Assembly: GCF_001428305.1 (NCBI RefSeq)
Contig: NZ_LMRZ01000006.1
Coordinates: 62,001-126,000 of the forward strand
DNA from: Janibacter sp. Soil728
Lineage (GTDB): Bacteria > Actinomycetota > Actinomycetes > Actinomycetales > Dermatophilaceae
Direction: 5' to 3'
Length of the DNA: 64,000 bases
The notes beneath the pieces were generated by a model, which was given only the letters and a program-made list of their open reading frames with translations, did not search any database and was not told the DNA's origin. Both the position numbers and the translations under genes were made by a program. Below, piece after piece: positions 1 to 8,430 of the stretch. Each line of letters opens with the position of its first letter. The first letter of the stretch is position 1.

Positions 1-1029
1 ATCGGCGCAGTACTCGGCGGCCATGTACTTGGCCATGCCGGCCTCGAGGTCGTTGCGCTCGCCCTTGTCCTTCAGGCGGGCGGCCTTGACCATCAGCTGG
101 TGACCGGCCTCGACCTTGGCGGCCATGTCGGCGATGCGGAAGAGGATGCCCTGGTGCTCGATGATCTTCTTGCCGAAGGTCTCGCGCTGCTGGGCGTACT
201 CGATGCCCAGCTCGAAGGCGCGCATCATCAGGCCGCACGCCCGCGAGGCGACGTTGACCCGACCGACCTCGACGCCGTCCATCATCTGGTAGAAGCCCTT
301 GCCGGGCTCGCCGCCGAGCAGCTGCGCGGTGGTGGTCTTGTGGTTGTCGAAGATCAGCTCGGTCGTGTCGACTCCCTTGTAGCCCATCTTCTCGATCTTG
401 CCGGGGACCGTGACGCCCTGCGCGGTCTCGCCGAAGCCCTCGGTCTTGTCGATGAGGAAGGTCGACATGTTCTTGTACGGCCCCTCGGCACCGGTGTCGG
501 TGCGGCACAGGACGGCGACGAGGTTGGAGGAGCCACCGTTGGTCAGCCACATCTTCTGACCGTTGATGACCCACTCGTCACCCTCACCCTTGACGGCCTT
601 GGTCTTGATGGCGGAGACGTCGGAGCCGAGCGCGGGCTCGCTCATCGAGAAGGCGCCGCGGATCTCACCGGTGGCCATCTTGGGCAGGTAGTGCTGCTTC
701 TGCTCCTCGGTGCCGTGCTTGAGGATCATGTACGCCACGATGAAGTGGGTGTTGATGATGCCGGAGACCGGCATCCAGCCGCGGGCGATCTCCTCGACGC
801 ACAGGGCGTAGGTCAGCAGCGACTCGCCGAGACCGCCGAACTCCTCGGGGATCATCAGACCGAAGATCCCCATCTCCTTCATCTGGTCGACGATCTTCTG
901 CGGGTACTCGTCAGCGTGCTCGAGCTCCTGCGCGACAGGGATGATCTGCTCGTCGACGAACTCCTTGACCAGCTTGAGCAGGTCCTGCTGCTCCTCGGTC
1001 AGTCCGTCGGTCGTCTGCAGTCGGGACAT
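1..1029 (-). CDS. Acyl-CoA dehydrogenase, C-terminus cut by window edge
   Basis: FAD-dependent acyl-CoA dehydrogenase that oxidises an acyl-CoA to the enoyl-CoA and passes electrons to electron-transfer flavoprotein. Reading leftward from the ATG at 1027-1029, the frame stays open for all 343 codons to the window edge. It shows the all-alpha N-terminal domain and the FAD/substrate motif around residues 130-142 (FSMSEPALGSDVS). The part carrying the catalytic glutamate lies outside the window. It follows two malyl-CoA-type lyases on the same strand, with an L,D-transpeptidase between. That context makes methylsuccinyl-CoA dehydrogenase of the ethylmalonyl-CoA pathway a possible role, but the substrate cannot be read from this fragment. 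Family assignment is secure, substrate is inference. Confidence 0.9.
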   Translation of the reverse strand, partial: MSRLQTTDGLTEEQQDLLKLVKEFVDEQIIPVAQELEHADEYPQKIVDQMKEMGIFGLMIPEEFGGLGESLLTYALCVEEIARGWMPVSGIINTHFIVAYMILKHGTEEQKQHYLPKMATGEIRGAFSMSEPALGSDVSAIKTKAVKGEGDEWVINGQKMWLTNGGSSNLVAVLCRTDTGAEGPYKNMSTFLIDKTEGFGETAQGVTVPGKIEKMGYKGVDTTELIFDNHKTTTAQLLGGEPGKGFYQMMDGVEVGRVNVASRACGLMMRAFELGIEYAQQRETFGKKIIEHQGILFRIADMAAKVEAGHQLMVKAARLKDKGERNDLEAGMAKYMAAEYCAD

Positions 1030-1133
1030 GCGTCCACCTTCGTTGTTCGGGGTGCGGGGTTTTGCGCCAGTATCCCAGCGCGCCACTTCCCTTGCCATGG
1101 TGTCCACGGGTGTCCTCTGCCACGCGGGCACGA

Positions 1134-1167
1134 CGAAGGGGGAGGAGCGGCTGCTCCTCCCCCTTCG
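1134..1167 (-). terminator. Hairpin terminator after the L,D-transpeptidase gene
   Basis: A perfect 15-bp inverted repeat with a 4-base loop (arms 1134-1148 and 1153-1167). It lies between the stop of the L,D-transpeptidase gene and the start of the acyl-CoA dehydrogenase, both leftward. There is no T-tract. The arms contain the CGAAGGGGG motif that recurs through this window. Confidence 0.7.
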
Positions 1168-1199
1168 AGACCTTGGGCGGTCGCGCGATCGTCGTGGGC

Positions 1200-2213
1200 T
1201 CAGTAGACCCAGACGAGGCGGTTGTTGGGCATCCAGTTGTTCGCCCAGATGGCGTTCATCGCGGCATTGGAGACCCGGCAGCAACCGTGCGAGGCCGGGT
1301 AGGCCGGCACGCTGGAGTAGCCGTGCACGGCGATGCCGCCGTTGAAGTAGACCGGGCGGTACAGCGCCCCGAGCGGGCCGTAGTCCATGCCGTTGACCCT
1401 GCGGAAGAAACGGTAGCGGCCCGTCGGCGTCGTGGCCGTGTGCCACCGACCGCCCTGGTAGTAGCGCTTGCCACTGCCGGTGCTCGTGTTGAAGACCCAC
1501 GCGGTGCGGCCGTTGAGCACGAGGCGAAGCACCTGACGCGTGAGGTCGACCTCGATGGCATTGCCGCTCGTGGTGCGGCACCGGGGACGGGTGAGGCGGT
1601 CGATCCTCGCCCAGGTGACCGGACCGCAGACGCCGTCGCGGGTCATCCCGTAGTTCTTCTGCACGGTCATGACGGCCTGCATCGTCGTGTCGCCGTACTC
1701 GCCGTCACTTCCCGAGTGCCAGTAGCCGTTGGCCCGCAGCTTGATCTGCAGCTCCTTGACGGCGGCGCCCTTGCTGCCCGGCTTGAGCAGCGGGTGCGAG
1801 CTCGCCGGGGGATCGGCCGGCTCGGGGTCGGTGGGCTCCGGGTCCGGCGGCGGCGTCGACCCGGACAGGCCGATGACGACATCCCAGGTCCGGGGTCCGA
1901 CGACGCCGTCCTTGACGAGGTGGTGGTCACCCTGGAGCTTGACGACCGCGGTATGGGTCTGCCGACCGAAGATGCCGTCGGCCGGTCCGGGCGAGTAGCC
2001 GCCGGCCGTCAGCCGACGCTGGAGGCCGGCCACGACGAGGCCGCGGTCGCCCAGCTTGATGGTGCGGCGGGTCGCCGCAGCTGCGGGCACGAAGAATCCA
2101 GCGCCCGTGACTGCCGTGACGGATGCCGCGGCCAGCCCCCCGCGCATGAGCAGTCGACGGTGGGGCGAGGGCTCCACGTCGAGCATGGCGTGACGTGCTT
2201 CGTAGGTGCTCAT
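1200..2213 (-). CDS. L,D-transpeptidase with two peptidoglycan-binding repeats
   Basis: Secreted enzyme expected to form 3-3 cross-links in peptidoglycan. From the ATG at 2211-2213 the 337-residue product has an N-terminal export signal with a twin arginine (HRRLLMRGG, then an Ala-rich hydrophobic stretch), two peptidoglycan-binding_1 type repeats (each with a DGxxGxxT-like core: DGIFGRQTHTAV and DGEYGDTTMQAV), and a C-terminal YkuD domain ending in the catalytic motif HGYSSVPAYPASHGCCRV. The conserved His and Cys of HxxxxxxxxxxSHGC are present. An in-frame start upstream at 2282 exists but would put unlike sequence before the signal peptide. The RR motif suggests Tat export, which is inference. 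It separates the CoA-lyase pair from the acyl-CoA dehydrogenase and is functionally unrelated to them. Confidence 0.92.
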   Translation of the reverse strand: MSTYEARHAMLDVEPSPHRRLLMRGGLAAASVTAVTGAGFFVPAAAATRRTIKLGDRGLVVAGLQRRLTAGGYSPGPADGIFGRQTHTAVVKLQGDHHLVKDGVVGPRTWDVVIGLSGSTPPPDPEPTDPEPADPPASSHPLLKPGSKGAAVKELQIKLRANGYWHSGSDGEYGDTTMQAVMTVQKNYGMTRDGVCGPVTWARIDRLTRPRCRTTSGNAIEVDLTRQVLRLVLNGRTAWVFNTSTGSGKRYYQGGRWHTATTPTGRYRFFRRVNGMDYGPLGALYRPVYFNGGIAVHGYSSVPAYPASHGCCRVSNAAMNAIWANNWMPNNRLVWVY

Positions 2214-2281
2214 CTGAAGTTTTCCTATTCCTCCGTGGAGAGCCCCCTGAAGCCCCCCTTTCACCCTCAGACGCACCAGCA

Positions 2282-2332
2282 CGAGATGTGGTTGCCCGGG
2301 ATCAGCGAGATCTTACGGGCAACCACATCTCG
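2282..2332 (-). terminator. Perfect 17-bp inverted repeat after the CitE-like gene
   Basis: Arms at 2282-2298 and 2316-2332 are exact inverted copies separated by 17 bases. The repeat starts 7 bases after the stop codon of the leftward CitE-like lyase and lies upstream of the L,D-transpeptidase gene. It is most simply a rho-independent-like terminator lacking a T-tract. An operator role is not excluded. Confidence 0.6.
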
Positions 2333-2338
2333 ATCAGG

Positions 2339-3208
2339 TCACGAGCGTGCGGAGATGACCTCGTGGGTCGCCAGGACCCGACGCGCGATGTCGACGTGCA
2401 GGTTCTCGATCATCTTGCCGTTGAAGGTGACGACACCCTTCCCGGCACCGTCCTCCCACGCCTGCAGGATCCCCTGCGCCTCCTCGACCGCCGCCTCGCT
2501 CGGGGCGAAGGTCGTGTTGCAGACCTCGACCTGACCCGGGTGGATCAGGGTCTTGCCGTCGAAGCCCATGTCGCGGCCCTGCTCGCACTCCGCGGTGAAG
2601 CCCTCGAGGTCCTTGACCGCGTTGTACACGCCGTCGAGGACCGCGATGCCGGCCTCGCGAGCGGCCAGCAGCGACCACGACAGAGCGGTGAGAAGGGGGG
2701 CGCGCCCGGGGACGTGGTCGGCCTGCAGCTCCTTGACCAGGTCGTTGGTCCCCATGACGAAGGCGACGAGCCGGTCGGAGGCCTGCGCGATCTCACGGAT
2801 GTTGAAGATCGCGGCGGGCGTCTCGATCATCGCCCAGAGCTTGGTGTGCTCGGGGGCGCCGGCGGCCTCCATCGCCGCGACGAGCTGACGCACCTCGTCG
2901 GCCGAGTTGACCTTGGGCACGACGATGCCGTGCGGACCGGCCTTCGACGCGGCCGCGATGTCCTCGTCGTGCCACTGGGTGCCGATGCCGTTGACCCGGA
3001 TCGTCAGCTCACGGTCGCCGTACTCACCGGACTGCACTGCGGCACAGGCGGCCTCGCGCGCGGCGGGCTTGTCGTCGGGACCGACGGCGTCCTCGAGGTC
3101 GAGGATCAGGGCGTCGACCGGGAGGGTCTTGGCCTTGTCCAGCGCACGCGCGTTGGAGCTCGGCATGTAGAGGACCGAGCGACGAGGGGTGTAGGTGCTC
3201 TCGGTCAT
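2339..3208 (-). CDS. HpcH/HpaI aldolase family CoA-ester lyase (CitE-like)
   Basis: A 289-residue citrate-lyase-beta-like protein. It has the family hallmarks: RSVLYMPSSN near residue 10, DLEDAVGPDDK near 38 (metal-binding/helical segment), IRVNGIGT, VVPKVNS, the catalytic/metal MIETPAA segment, and a C-terminal GKTLIHPGQVE signature. Members of this group cleave or hydrolyse malyl-CoA, citramalyl-CoA or related esters. In organisms with the ethylmalonyl-CoA pathway, Mcl2 (malyl-CoA thioesterase) is of this size and type. The gene starts 3 bases after the stop of the malyl-CoA lyase gene, so the two form an operon. The exact reaction (lyase or thioesterase) cannot be settled from sequence. 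Confidence 0.85.
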   Translation of the reverse strand: MTESTYTPRRSVLYMPSSNARALDKAKTLPVDALILDLEDAVGPDDKPAAREAACAAVQSGEYGDRELTIRVNGIGTQWHDEDIAAASKAGPHGIVVPKVNSADEVRQLVAAMEAAGAPEHTKLWAMIETPAAIFNIREIAQASDRLVAFVMGTNDLVKELQADHVPGRAPLLTALSWSLLAAREAGIAVLDGVYNAVKDLEGFTAECEQGRDMGFDGKTLIHPGQVEVCNTTFAPSEAAVEEAQGILQAWEDGAGKGVVTFNGKMIENLHVDIARRVLATHEVISARS

Positions 3209-3211
3209 GGC

Positions 3212-4282
3212 TCAGGCCTTCGCGTAGAGCTCGGCGAGCTCCGGGTCGTTGGCCGACAGCCGCTCGGCGAGCTCGAGGATGACCATGCACTGCTTCCAGG
3301 AGGCGTCGTCCTCCATCTTGCCGTCGATCATCACGGCGCCGGCGCCGTCAGGCATGGCCTCCTTGACACGGCGGGCATGCGTGACGTCCTCCGCGGAGGG
3401 GCTGAAGACCTTCTTCGCGATCTCGATCTGCACCGGGTGCAGGCTCCACGCGCCGACGCAGCCGAGGAGGAAGGCGTTGCGGAACTGGTCCTCGCAGGCG
3501 ACCGTGTCCTTGATGTCGCCGAAGGGCCCGTAGAAGGGGAAGATGCCGTGCATCGCGCAGGCGTCGACCATGCGCGAGATCGTGTAGTGCCACAGGTCCT
3601 GCTGGAAGACGGTGCGCTGCCCCTGGTAGTCCGGGACACCGTCGGCGCCCTTGGTCGGGTCCTGACGCACGAGGTAGCCGGGGTGGCCTCCACCGACGCG
3701 GGTGGTCTTCATCCGGCGGTCGGCCGCGAGGTCGGCCGGGCCGAGCGAGATGCCCTGCATCCGCGGGCTCGCGCCGGCGATCGCCTCGACATTGGCGACA
3801 CCGCGAGCCGTCTCGAGGATCGCGTGGATCATGATCGGGCGCTGGACGCCCCCCTTCGCCTCGAGCTGCGCGAGGATGCGGTCCACGTAGTGGATGTCCT
3901 CGGGGCCCTGGACCTTGGGCACCATGATGACGTCGAGCTTGTCGCCGACCTCGGTCACCAAGGTGGTCAGGTCGTCGAGGACCCACGGGCTGTCGAGGGC
4001 GTTGACGCGGGTCCACAGCTGGGTGTGCTCACCGAAGTCGACCTCCTTGGCGATCTTGACCAGACCGGCCCGGGCGGCTTCCTTCTTGTCCGCGACGACG
4101 GCGTCCTCGAGGTTGCCCAGGAGCACGTCGGAGACGCCGACCATGGCGGGGACCTTGGCCGCCATCTTCTCGTTGCTCGGGTCGAAGAAGTGGATCATCC
4201 GGCTGGGCCGGGCGGGCACCTCACGGACGGGCGTGGGGGCACCCACGGCCAGTGGGGTGAAGAAGTCCTTGGCGCTGCGCAT
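3212..4282 (-). CDS. mcl: Malyl-CoA/beta-methylmalyl-CoA/citramalyl-CoA lyase
   Basis: Reversible C-C lyase acting on malyl-CoA, beta-methylmalyl-CoA and possibly citramalyl-CoA, giving glyoxylate or pyruvate plus acetyl- or propionyl-CoA. The 356-residue protein is strongly reminiscent along its whole length of the trifunctional lyase of Chloroflexus aurantiacus: [13 protein letters not shown] at the start, [96 protein letters not shown] and [14 protein letters not shown]. That resemblance is from memory and was not searched. It is first in a leftward pair with the CitE-like gene. Acetate or C2 assimilation by the ethylmalonyl-CoA pathway is the likely setting. Confidence 0.88.
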   Translation of the reverse strand: MRSAKDFFTPLAVGAPTPVREVPARPSRMIHFFDPSNEKMAAKVPAMVGVSDVLLGNLEDAVVADKKEAARAGLVKIAKEVDFGEHTQLWTRVNALDSPWVLDDLTTLVTEVGDKLDVIMVPKVQGPEDIHYVDRILAQLEAKGGVQRPIMIHAILETARGVANVEAIAGASPRMQGISLGPADLAADRRMKTTRVGGGHPGYLVRQDPTKGADGVPDYQGQRTVFQQDLWHYTISRMVDACAMHGIFPFYGPFGDIKDTVACEDQFRNAFLLGCVGAWSLHPVQIEIAKKVFSPSAEDVTHARRVKEAMPDGAGAVMIDGKMEDDASWKQCMVILELAERLSANDPELAELYAKA

Positions 4283-4425
4283 GTGTGGCGAGTCCTCTCA
4301 GGGGGAGCGAAGGGGGAATCTCCGCGAAACCTAGCAAGCGGCCTCCCCCACTGGTTATGACGGAGACCACCCACCCCCGAGCCACATCTCCTCGAGACCG
4401 TGCACCCCGGGCCTAGAGTGGCGAC

Positions 4426-4938
4426 ATGAGCGAGGTCAACCTCTCCGCACTCACGACGGAGGCGCTGGGCAAGTCCGACATCCTGTGGCTGCGACTGCCG
4501 GCGGGCGAGCGGCTCACGTGGTTCGCGACCGGCACCGAGGACCTCGACGGACGCGTCCTCCTCGTCTCCGGCGGCCCGGAGGCCGATCTCGGGCCCCTGC
4601 CCGAACAGCTGGAGATCGTCCTGCGCAGCAAGGGCAACGGCGGACGTCTGCTCACCCTGCGAGCGCGCGCGCAGTCGTTGACCTACGACAACCCGTGGTG
4701 GGACCCGGCCGCTGCCGTCCTGCTCACCAAGCGGCTCAACGCTCCGAGCGACCTGCTCCAGAGGTGGCGCAGCGAGTCGACGATCTGGCTGCTGGCTCCC
4801 TTCGGCGCGCCGGCGCAGGCCCCGGGACGTCCCGGCCCGGAGGGCAGCGCCCGTGCAGCGGCGCCCGTCACGGTCGGCGCCGCCGGCACCCGCGTGCGAC
4901 GTCCGTGGCACCTCGGCGGGCGCGGCCGCCGCGGCTGA
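4426..4938 (+). CDS. Conserved hypothetical protein upstream of the MgtE-like gene
   Basis: A 170-residue protein I do not recognise as a named family. The first ~125 residues look folded (alternating hydrophobic/charged, with a YDNPWWDPAAA segment). The last ~45 are rich in Ala, Gly, Pro and Arg and look disordered. No signal peptide or membrane segment is visible. The start is supported by a TAGAGT -10 element at 4414-4419 only six bases before ATG, so the mRNA is probably leaderless. It is divergent from mcl and 35 bases ahead of the PRC/MgtE/CBS gene, an arrangement suggesting co-expression. Confidence 0.75.
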   Translation: MSEVNLSALTTEALGKSDILWLRLPAGERLTWFATGTEDLDGRVLLVSGGPEADLGPLPEQLEIVLRSKGNGGRLLTLRARAQSLTYDNPWWDPAAAVLLTKRLNAPSDLLQRWRSESTIWLLAPFGAPAQAPGRPGPEGSARAAAPVTVGAAGTRVRRPWHLGGRGRRG

Positions 4939-4973
4939 CCGATCCTCGTCGTGCCCGCGGTTAGTCTGTGACC

Positions 4974-6248
4974 GTGAGTGCTCCCACCCGCTTCTACGTC
5001 GCGCGCCTGGCGAGTCTCAACGTCTTCGACCCCCTCGGTGACCAGGTCGGACGGGTGCGCGATGTCGTCGTCACCTTCTCCCCCTCCCGCCGGCCACGAG
5101 TCATCGGTCTGGTCGTCGAGGTCCCGGGACGTCGGCGCGTCTTCGTGCCGATGACCCGGGTGACCTCCGTCGAGGGCGGTCAGGTCATCACCACCGGTCT
5201 GGTCAACATGCGCCGCTTCGAGCAGCGCGCCACCGAGACCCTCGTCCTCGCCGACCTGCTCGAGCGCCCGGTCACCGTGCGCACCGACGACGGTCAGGTC
5301 GAGGCGACCGTCGAGGACGTCGGTGTCGAGCAGTCCGCCAGCCGCAACTGGACGGTGACCAAGGTCTTCGTCCGTGGCGGCCGGCAGTCGCGTCGGGGCC
5401 TCCTCGTGCGCCGCAGGGGCGAGACCTTCACGGTCCCCGTCGAGGACGTCACCGGCCTCTCCGCGTCGGTGAGCGCTGCAGAGCACTCCGCGGTCAAGCT
5501 GCTCGAGTCCGTCGAGGACCTCAAGGTCGCCGACCTCGCCGAGGTCGTCATCGACCTCGCCCCCGAGCGTCGCGAGGCGGTCATCGCGGCCCTCGACGAC
5601 GATCGCCTGGCCGACATCATCCAAGAGCTCGGTGACGACGACCAGGGCGAGATCCTCGGCCTGCTCACCCAGTCACGCGCCGCCGACGTGCTCGAGGCGA
5701 TGGACCCCGACGACGCGGCCGACCTCCTGGCCGTCCTGCCCCCCGAGCGGGCCGAGACGCTGCTGCAGCTGATGAAGCCCGACGACGCCGAGCCGCTGCG
5801 TCGTCTGCTCAGCTATGACGAGAACACCGCCGGTGGTCTGATGACCACCGAGCCCGTGGTGCTCGCGCCCGAGGACACCGTGGCCGAAGCCCTGGCCGTC
5901 GTGCGCCGTGAGGAGATCACCGCGGCGCTCGCTGCCACCGTCTACGTCTGCCGACCCCCGCTGGAGACCCCCACGGGCAAGTACCTCGGGATGATCCACA
6001 TCCAGCGCCTGCTGCGTGAGCCCCCGCACGAGAGCATCGGCCGGTACCTCGACAAGGCGATCGACCCCCTTCGTCCGGAGGCTCCGCTCGGGCAGGTGAC
6101 CCGCACGCTGGCGACCTACAACCTCATCTCGGCACCGGTCGTCGACGAGAGCGAGCGCCTCCTCGGCGCGGTCACGGTCGACGACGTCCTCGACCACATC
6201 CTCCCCGAGGACTGGCGCGAGGAAAGGCACGAGGTGAGCGATGACTGA
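4974..6248 (+). CDS. PRC-barrel / MgtE-N / CBS-pair protein (MgtE-like, no membrane domain)
   Basis: About 424 residues: an N-terminal PRC-barrel-like segment (RFYVARLASLNVFDPLGDQVGRV), a helical MgtE N-domain (repeated DLAPER/DDDRLADIIQEL units around residues 185-270), and a CBS pair (GLMTTEPVVLAPEDTVAEAL onward). The MgtE channel domain is absent, so this is a cytosolic magnesium-sensor-like regulator rather than a transporter. M. tuberculosis Rv1232c has this architecture. Two GTG codons are possible. The one at 4974 lies six bases after a TAGTCT element at 4962-4967, matching the leaderless pattern of neighbours, and is chosen over 4968. The stop overlaps the DUF1003 gene start by 8 bases. 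Confidence 0.88.
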   Translation: MSAPTRFYVARLASLNVFDPLGDQVGRVRDVVVTFSPSRRPRVIGLVVEVPGRRRVFVPMTRVTSVEGGQVITTGLVNMRRFEQRATETLVLADLLERPVTVRTDDGQVEATVEDVGVEQSASRNWTVTKVFVRGGRQSRRGLLVRRRGETFTVPVEDVTGLSASVSAAEHSAVKLLESVEDLKVADLAEVVIDLAPERREAVIAALDDDRLADIIQELGDDDQGEILGLLTQSRAADVLEAMDPDDAADLLAVLPPERAETLLQLMKPDDAEPLRRLLSYDENTAGGLMTTEPVVLAPEDTVAEALAVVRREEITAALAATVYVCRPPLETPTGKYLGMIHIQRLLREPPHESIGRYLDKAIDPLRPEAPLGQVTRTLATYNLISAPVVDESERLLGAVTVDDVLDHILPEDWREERHEVSDD

Positions 6249-6783
6249 GCGCCGCCAGAGCCGTGTGGACACCCCGCAGGAGGTGCGCCGGCAGCTGATC
6301 CGCCGCCCGTCCGCCTTCTCCACCGAGGCCTTCGGGGTGATCTCGGAGAAGTTCGCCCGCTTCATGGGCACGCCCAGGTTCCTCATCTGGATGTCGGTCT
6401 TCGTCATCGTGTGGCTGGCCTGGAACACCTTCGTGCCCGAGGCCGCCCAGTTCGACCCCCGCTCGCTCAACTACACCCTGCTGACGCTCATCCTGTCGCT
6501 GCAGGCCTCCTACGCCGCGCCCCTGATCCTCCTCGCGCAGAACCGTCAGGACGACCGCGACCGAGTGGCTCTGGAGCAGGACCGCGTGCAGGCCGAGCGG
6601 GCCCTGGCCGACACCGAGTACCTGACCCGTGAGGTGGCGGCACTGCGGATCGCCTTGCGCGATGCGGCGACCCGCGACTTCATCCGCAGCGAGCTGCGGG
6701 ACCTGCTCGAGGAGATGGAACGCAAGAGCCTCGAGGTCAGGACCCGCGAGGACGAGGTGTCGGAGCCCAGACCCCGCTCCTGA
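6241..6783 (+). CDS. DUF1003 membrane protein
   Basis: A 180-residue protein of the DUF1003 family. Two hydrophobic segments at about residues 46-62 (FLIWMSVFVIVWLAWNTF) and 80-100 (TLLTLILSLQASYAAPLILLA) flank a short loop and are followed by a long charged coiled-coil tail (QNRQDDRDRVALEQDRVQAE). Function is unknown. It overlaps the end of the MgtE-like gene by 8 bases and is therefore probably translated with it, as the neighbouring Rv1231c/Rv1232c pair is arranged in mycobacteria. A role linked to divalent cations is inference from that pairing. Confidence 0.88.
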   Translation: MTERRQSRVDTPQEVRRQLIRRPSAFSTEAFGVISEKFARFMGTPRFLIWMSVFVIVWLAWNTFVPEAAQFDPRSLNYTLLTLILSLQASYAAPLILLAQNRQDDRDRVALEQDRVQAERALADTEYLTREVAALRIALRDAATRDFIRSELRDLLEEMERKSLEVRTREDEVSEPRPRS

Positions 6784-6831
6784 CGCCGGACCCGGGTATG
6801 GGGCCCGTCGACGCCGACCTACCATGGAGGA

Positions 6832-7974
6832 ATGGCTCCCCATCCCACGATCACCGACGAGCAACTGCGCGCCGCACTCGAGACGGTCATCGACCCCGAG
6901 ATCCGTCGTCCCATCACGGAGCTCGGCATGGTCGAGTCCGCCGCCGTCGACGTCAACGGCCTCGCCGCCGTCACCATCCTGCTCACGGTCTCCGGCTGTC
7001 CCATGAAGGACACGCTGACCAAGGACACCACCCAGGCGATGCTCGGCGTCGAGGGCGTCACCGACGTCAAGGTCACGCTGGGCGTGATGAACGACGAGCA
7101 GCGCTCCGAGCTCAAGACCCACCTGCGCGGCGGTCAGGCGGAGAAGGAGATCCCCTTCGCCAAGCCGGGCTCGTTGACCCGCGTCTACGCGATCGCCTCG
7201 GGCAAGGGAGGGGTCGGCAAGTCGTCGATCACCGCCAACCTCGCCGCTGCACTGGCGCAGGAGGGCCTGAAGGTGGGCGTCGTCGACGCCGACATCTACG
7301 GCTTCTCCATCCCGCGCATGCTCGGCGTCACGCACGCGCCGACCCAGGTCGACGACATGATCCTGCCGCCCATCGCCTCCGAGGTGAAGGTGATCTCGAT
7401 CGGGATGTTCGTCCCCGGCAACCAGCCCGTCGTCTGGCGTGGCCCGATGCTCCACCGTGCGCTGCAGCAGTTCCTCGGTGACGTCTTCTGGGGCGACCTG
7501 GACGTCCTGCTGCTCGACCTGCCCCCGGGCACCGGCGACATCGCGATCTCCATCGCCCAGCTGATCCCCAACAGCGAGATCATCATCGTCACCACCCCGC
7601 AGCAGGCCGCCGCCGAGGTCGCCGAGCGGGCCGGCTCGATCGCCATGCAGACGCACCAGCGTCTCGTCGGCGTCATCGAGAACATGTCCTGGCTCGAGCT
7701 GCCCGACGGATCGCGCCAGGAGATCTTCGGCTCCGGTGGCGGTCAGGCCGTGTCCGACTCGCTGACCCGCACGGTCGGCGCCGATGTGCCGCTGCTCGGC
7801 CAGATCCCGCTCGACGTCTCCCTTCGCGAGGGCTCCGACAACGGCGACCCGGCCGTGCTGTCCAACCCCGACGGCGCCGCCGCGGTCGCACTGCGCGGCA
7901 TCGCCCGTGGTCTGGCCACCCGCTCCCGCGGACTCGCCGGTCGCAGCCTGGGTCTGACCCCGATGGGTCGCTGA
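6832..7974 (+). CDS. mrp: Mrp/NBP35-type iron-sulfur carrier ATPase
   Basis: P-loop ATPase thought to carry and deliver Fe-S clusters. The 380-residue product has an N-terminal MIP18/DUF59 domain (residues ~5-85, with SGCPMKD), a deviant Walker A (SGKGGVGKSS, ~120), switch/Walker B (VGVVDADIYGFSIPRM, then LLLDLPPGTGD) and the C-terminal ParA-like fold. The usual C-terminal CxxC cluster-ligand pair of ApbC is not evident: the corresponding region reads IENMSWLELPDGSRQEIFG. The start is supported by TACCAT at 6820-6825, six bases before ATG. It is convergent with the tatB-htrA-sigE operon across a strong shared terminator. Confidence 0.93.
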   Translation: MAPHPTITDEQLRAALETVIDPEIRRPITELGMVESAAVDVNGLAAVTILLTVSGCPMKDTLTKDTTQAMLGVEGVTDVKVTLGVMNDEQRSELKTHLRGGQAEKEIPFAKPGSLTRVYAIASGKGGVGKSSITANLAAALAQEGLKVGVVDADIYGFSIPRMLGVTHAPTQVDDMILPPIASEVKVISIGMFVPGNQPVVWRGPMLHRALQQFLGDVFWGDLDVLLLDLPPGTGDIAISIAQLIPNSEIIIVTTPQQAAAEVAERAGSIAMQTHQRLVGVIENMSWLELPDGSRQEIFGSGGGQAVSDSLTRTVGADVPLLGQIPLDVSLREGSDNGDPAVLSNPDGAAAVALRGIARGLATRSRGLAGRSLGLTPMGR

Positions 7975-7989
7975 GCCCCGTCCCACCAC

Positions 7990-8034
7990 GACGAGGGGGG
8001 GCCGAGGAGTTGAACTCCTCGGCCCCCCTTCGTC
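7990..8034. terminator. Bidirectional terminator between mrp and tatB
   Basis: A near-continuous palindrome: 16-base arms at 7996-8011 and 8013-8028, with flanking GACGA/TCGTC extending the stem. It lies between the convergent mrp and tatB stops, so it can serve both strands. The right arm ends in the recurrent CCCCCTTCG motif. Confidence 0.8.
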
Positions 8035-8049
8035 ATGTCTGCAGCGGAC

Positions 8050-8427
8050 TCAGGTGGCCTCGCGGTCCCACGGGGTACCGATCGGCAGCACGGCGACCGC
8101 AGCCGGCTCTGGGGCGTCCGACTCGTCCGAGCGGCTGGTGGTGGCCGGCTTGTCGTCGAACCGGAAGGCGTCGTCGAGGGGCTCCAGGAGCGCCTGCTTG
8201 ACGATGCGCCGCGGGTCGTACTGACGCGGGTCGTACTGACGCCAGTCGAGGTCCTCGTACTCAGGACCCATCTGCTCCTTGAGCTGGATCTTGGCGTCGT
8301 TGGCCATCCGTCGCGCCTTGACGATGACGCGAGCCAGCTTGGCGGCGTACTCGGGCAGCTGCTTGGGGCCGAGGATGATGAAGGCCAGCAAGATCAGGAC
8401 GAGGAACTCGCTCCCATGGACCGGCAT
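8050..8427 (-). CDS. tatB: Sec-independent protein translocase subunit TatB
   Basis: Component of the twin-arginine export system. The 125-residue protein has the expected single N-terminal membrane helix (FLVLILLAFIILGP), the hinge GPKQLPEY, and an amphipathic helix (AAKLARVIVKARRMANDAKIQLKEQ) followed by an acidic disordered tail. The start is 3 bases after the htrA stop, so it is the last gene of the sigE-htrA-tatB unit, as in mycobacteria (Rv1221-Rv1224). The alternative TatA assignment is less likely given the context and the tail. Confidence 0.88.
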   Translation of the reverse strand: MPVHGSEFLVLILLAFIILGPKQLPEYAAKLARVIVKARRMANDAKIQLKEQMGPEYEDLDWRQYDPRQYDPRRIVKQALLEPLDDAFRFDDKPATTSRSDESDAPEPAAVAVLPIGTPWDREAT

Positions 8428-8430
8428 CGG

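Noticed and set aside
100-1206. Long rightward open frame opposite the acyl-CoA dehydrogenase
   Set aside because: Low-complexity Leu/Asp/Gly/Val-rich translation typical of the antisense of a GC-rich gene; the opposite strand encodes a clear enzyme.
2195-4360. 721-codon rightward frame over both lyase genes
   Set aside because: Antisense shadow; two recognisable lyases lie on the other strand with operon spacing.
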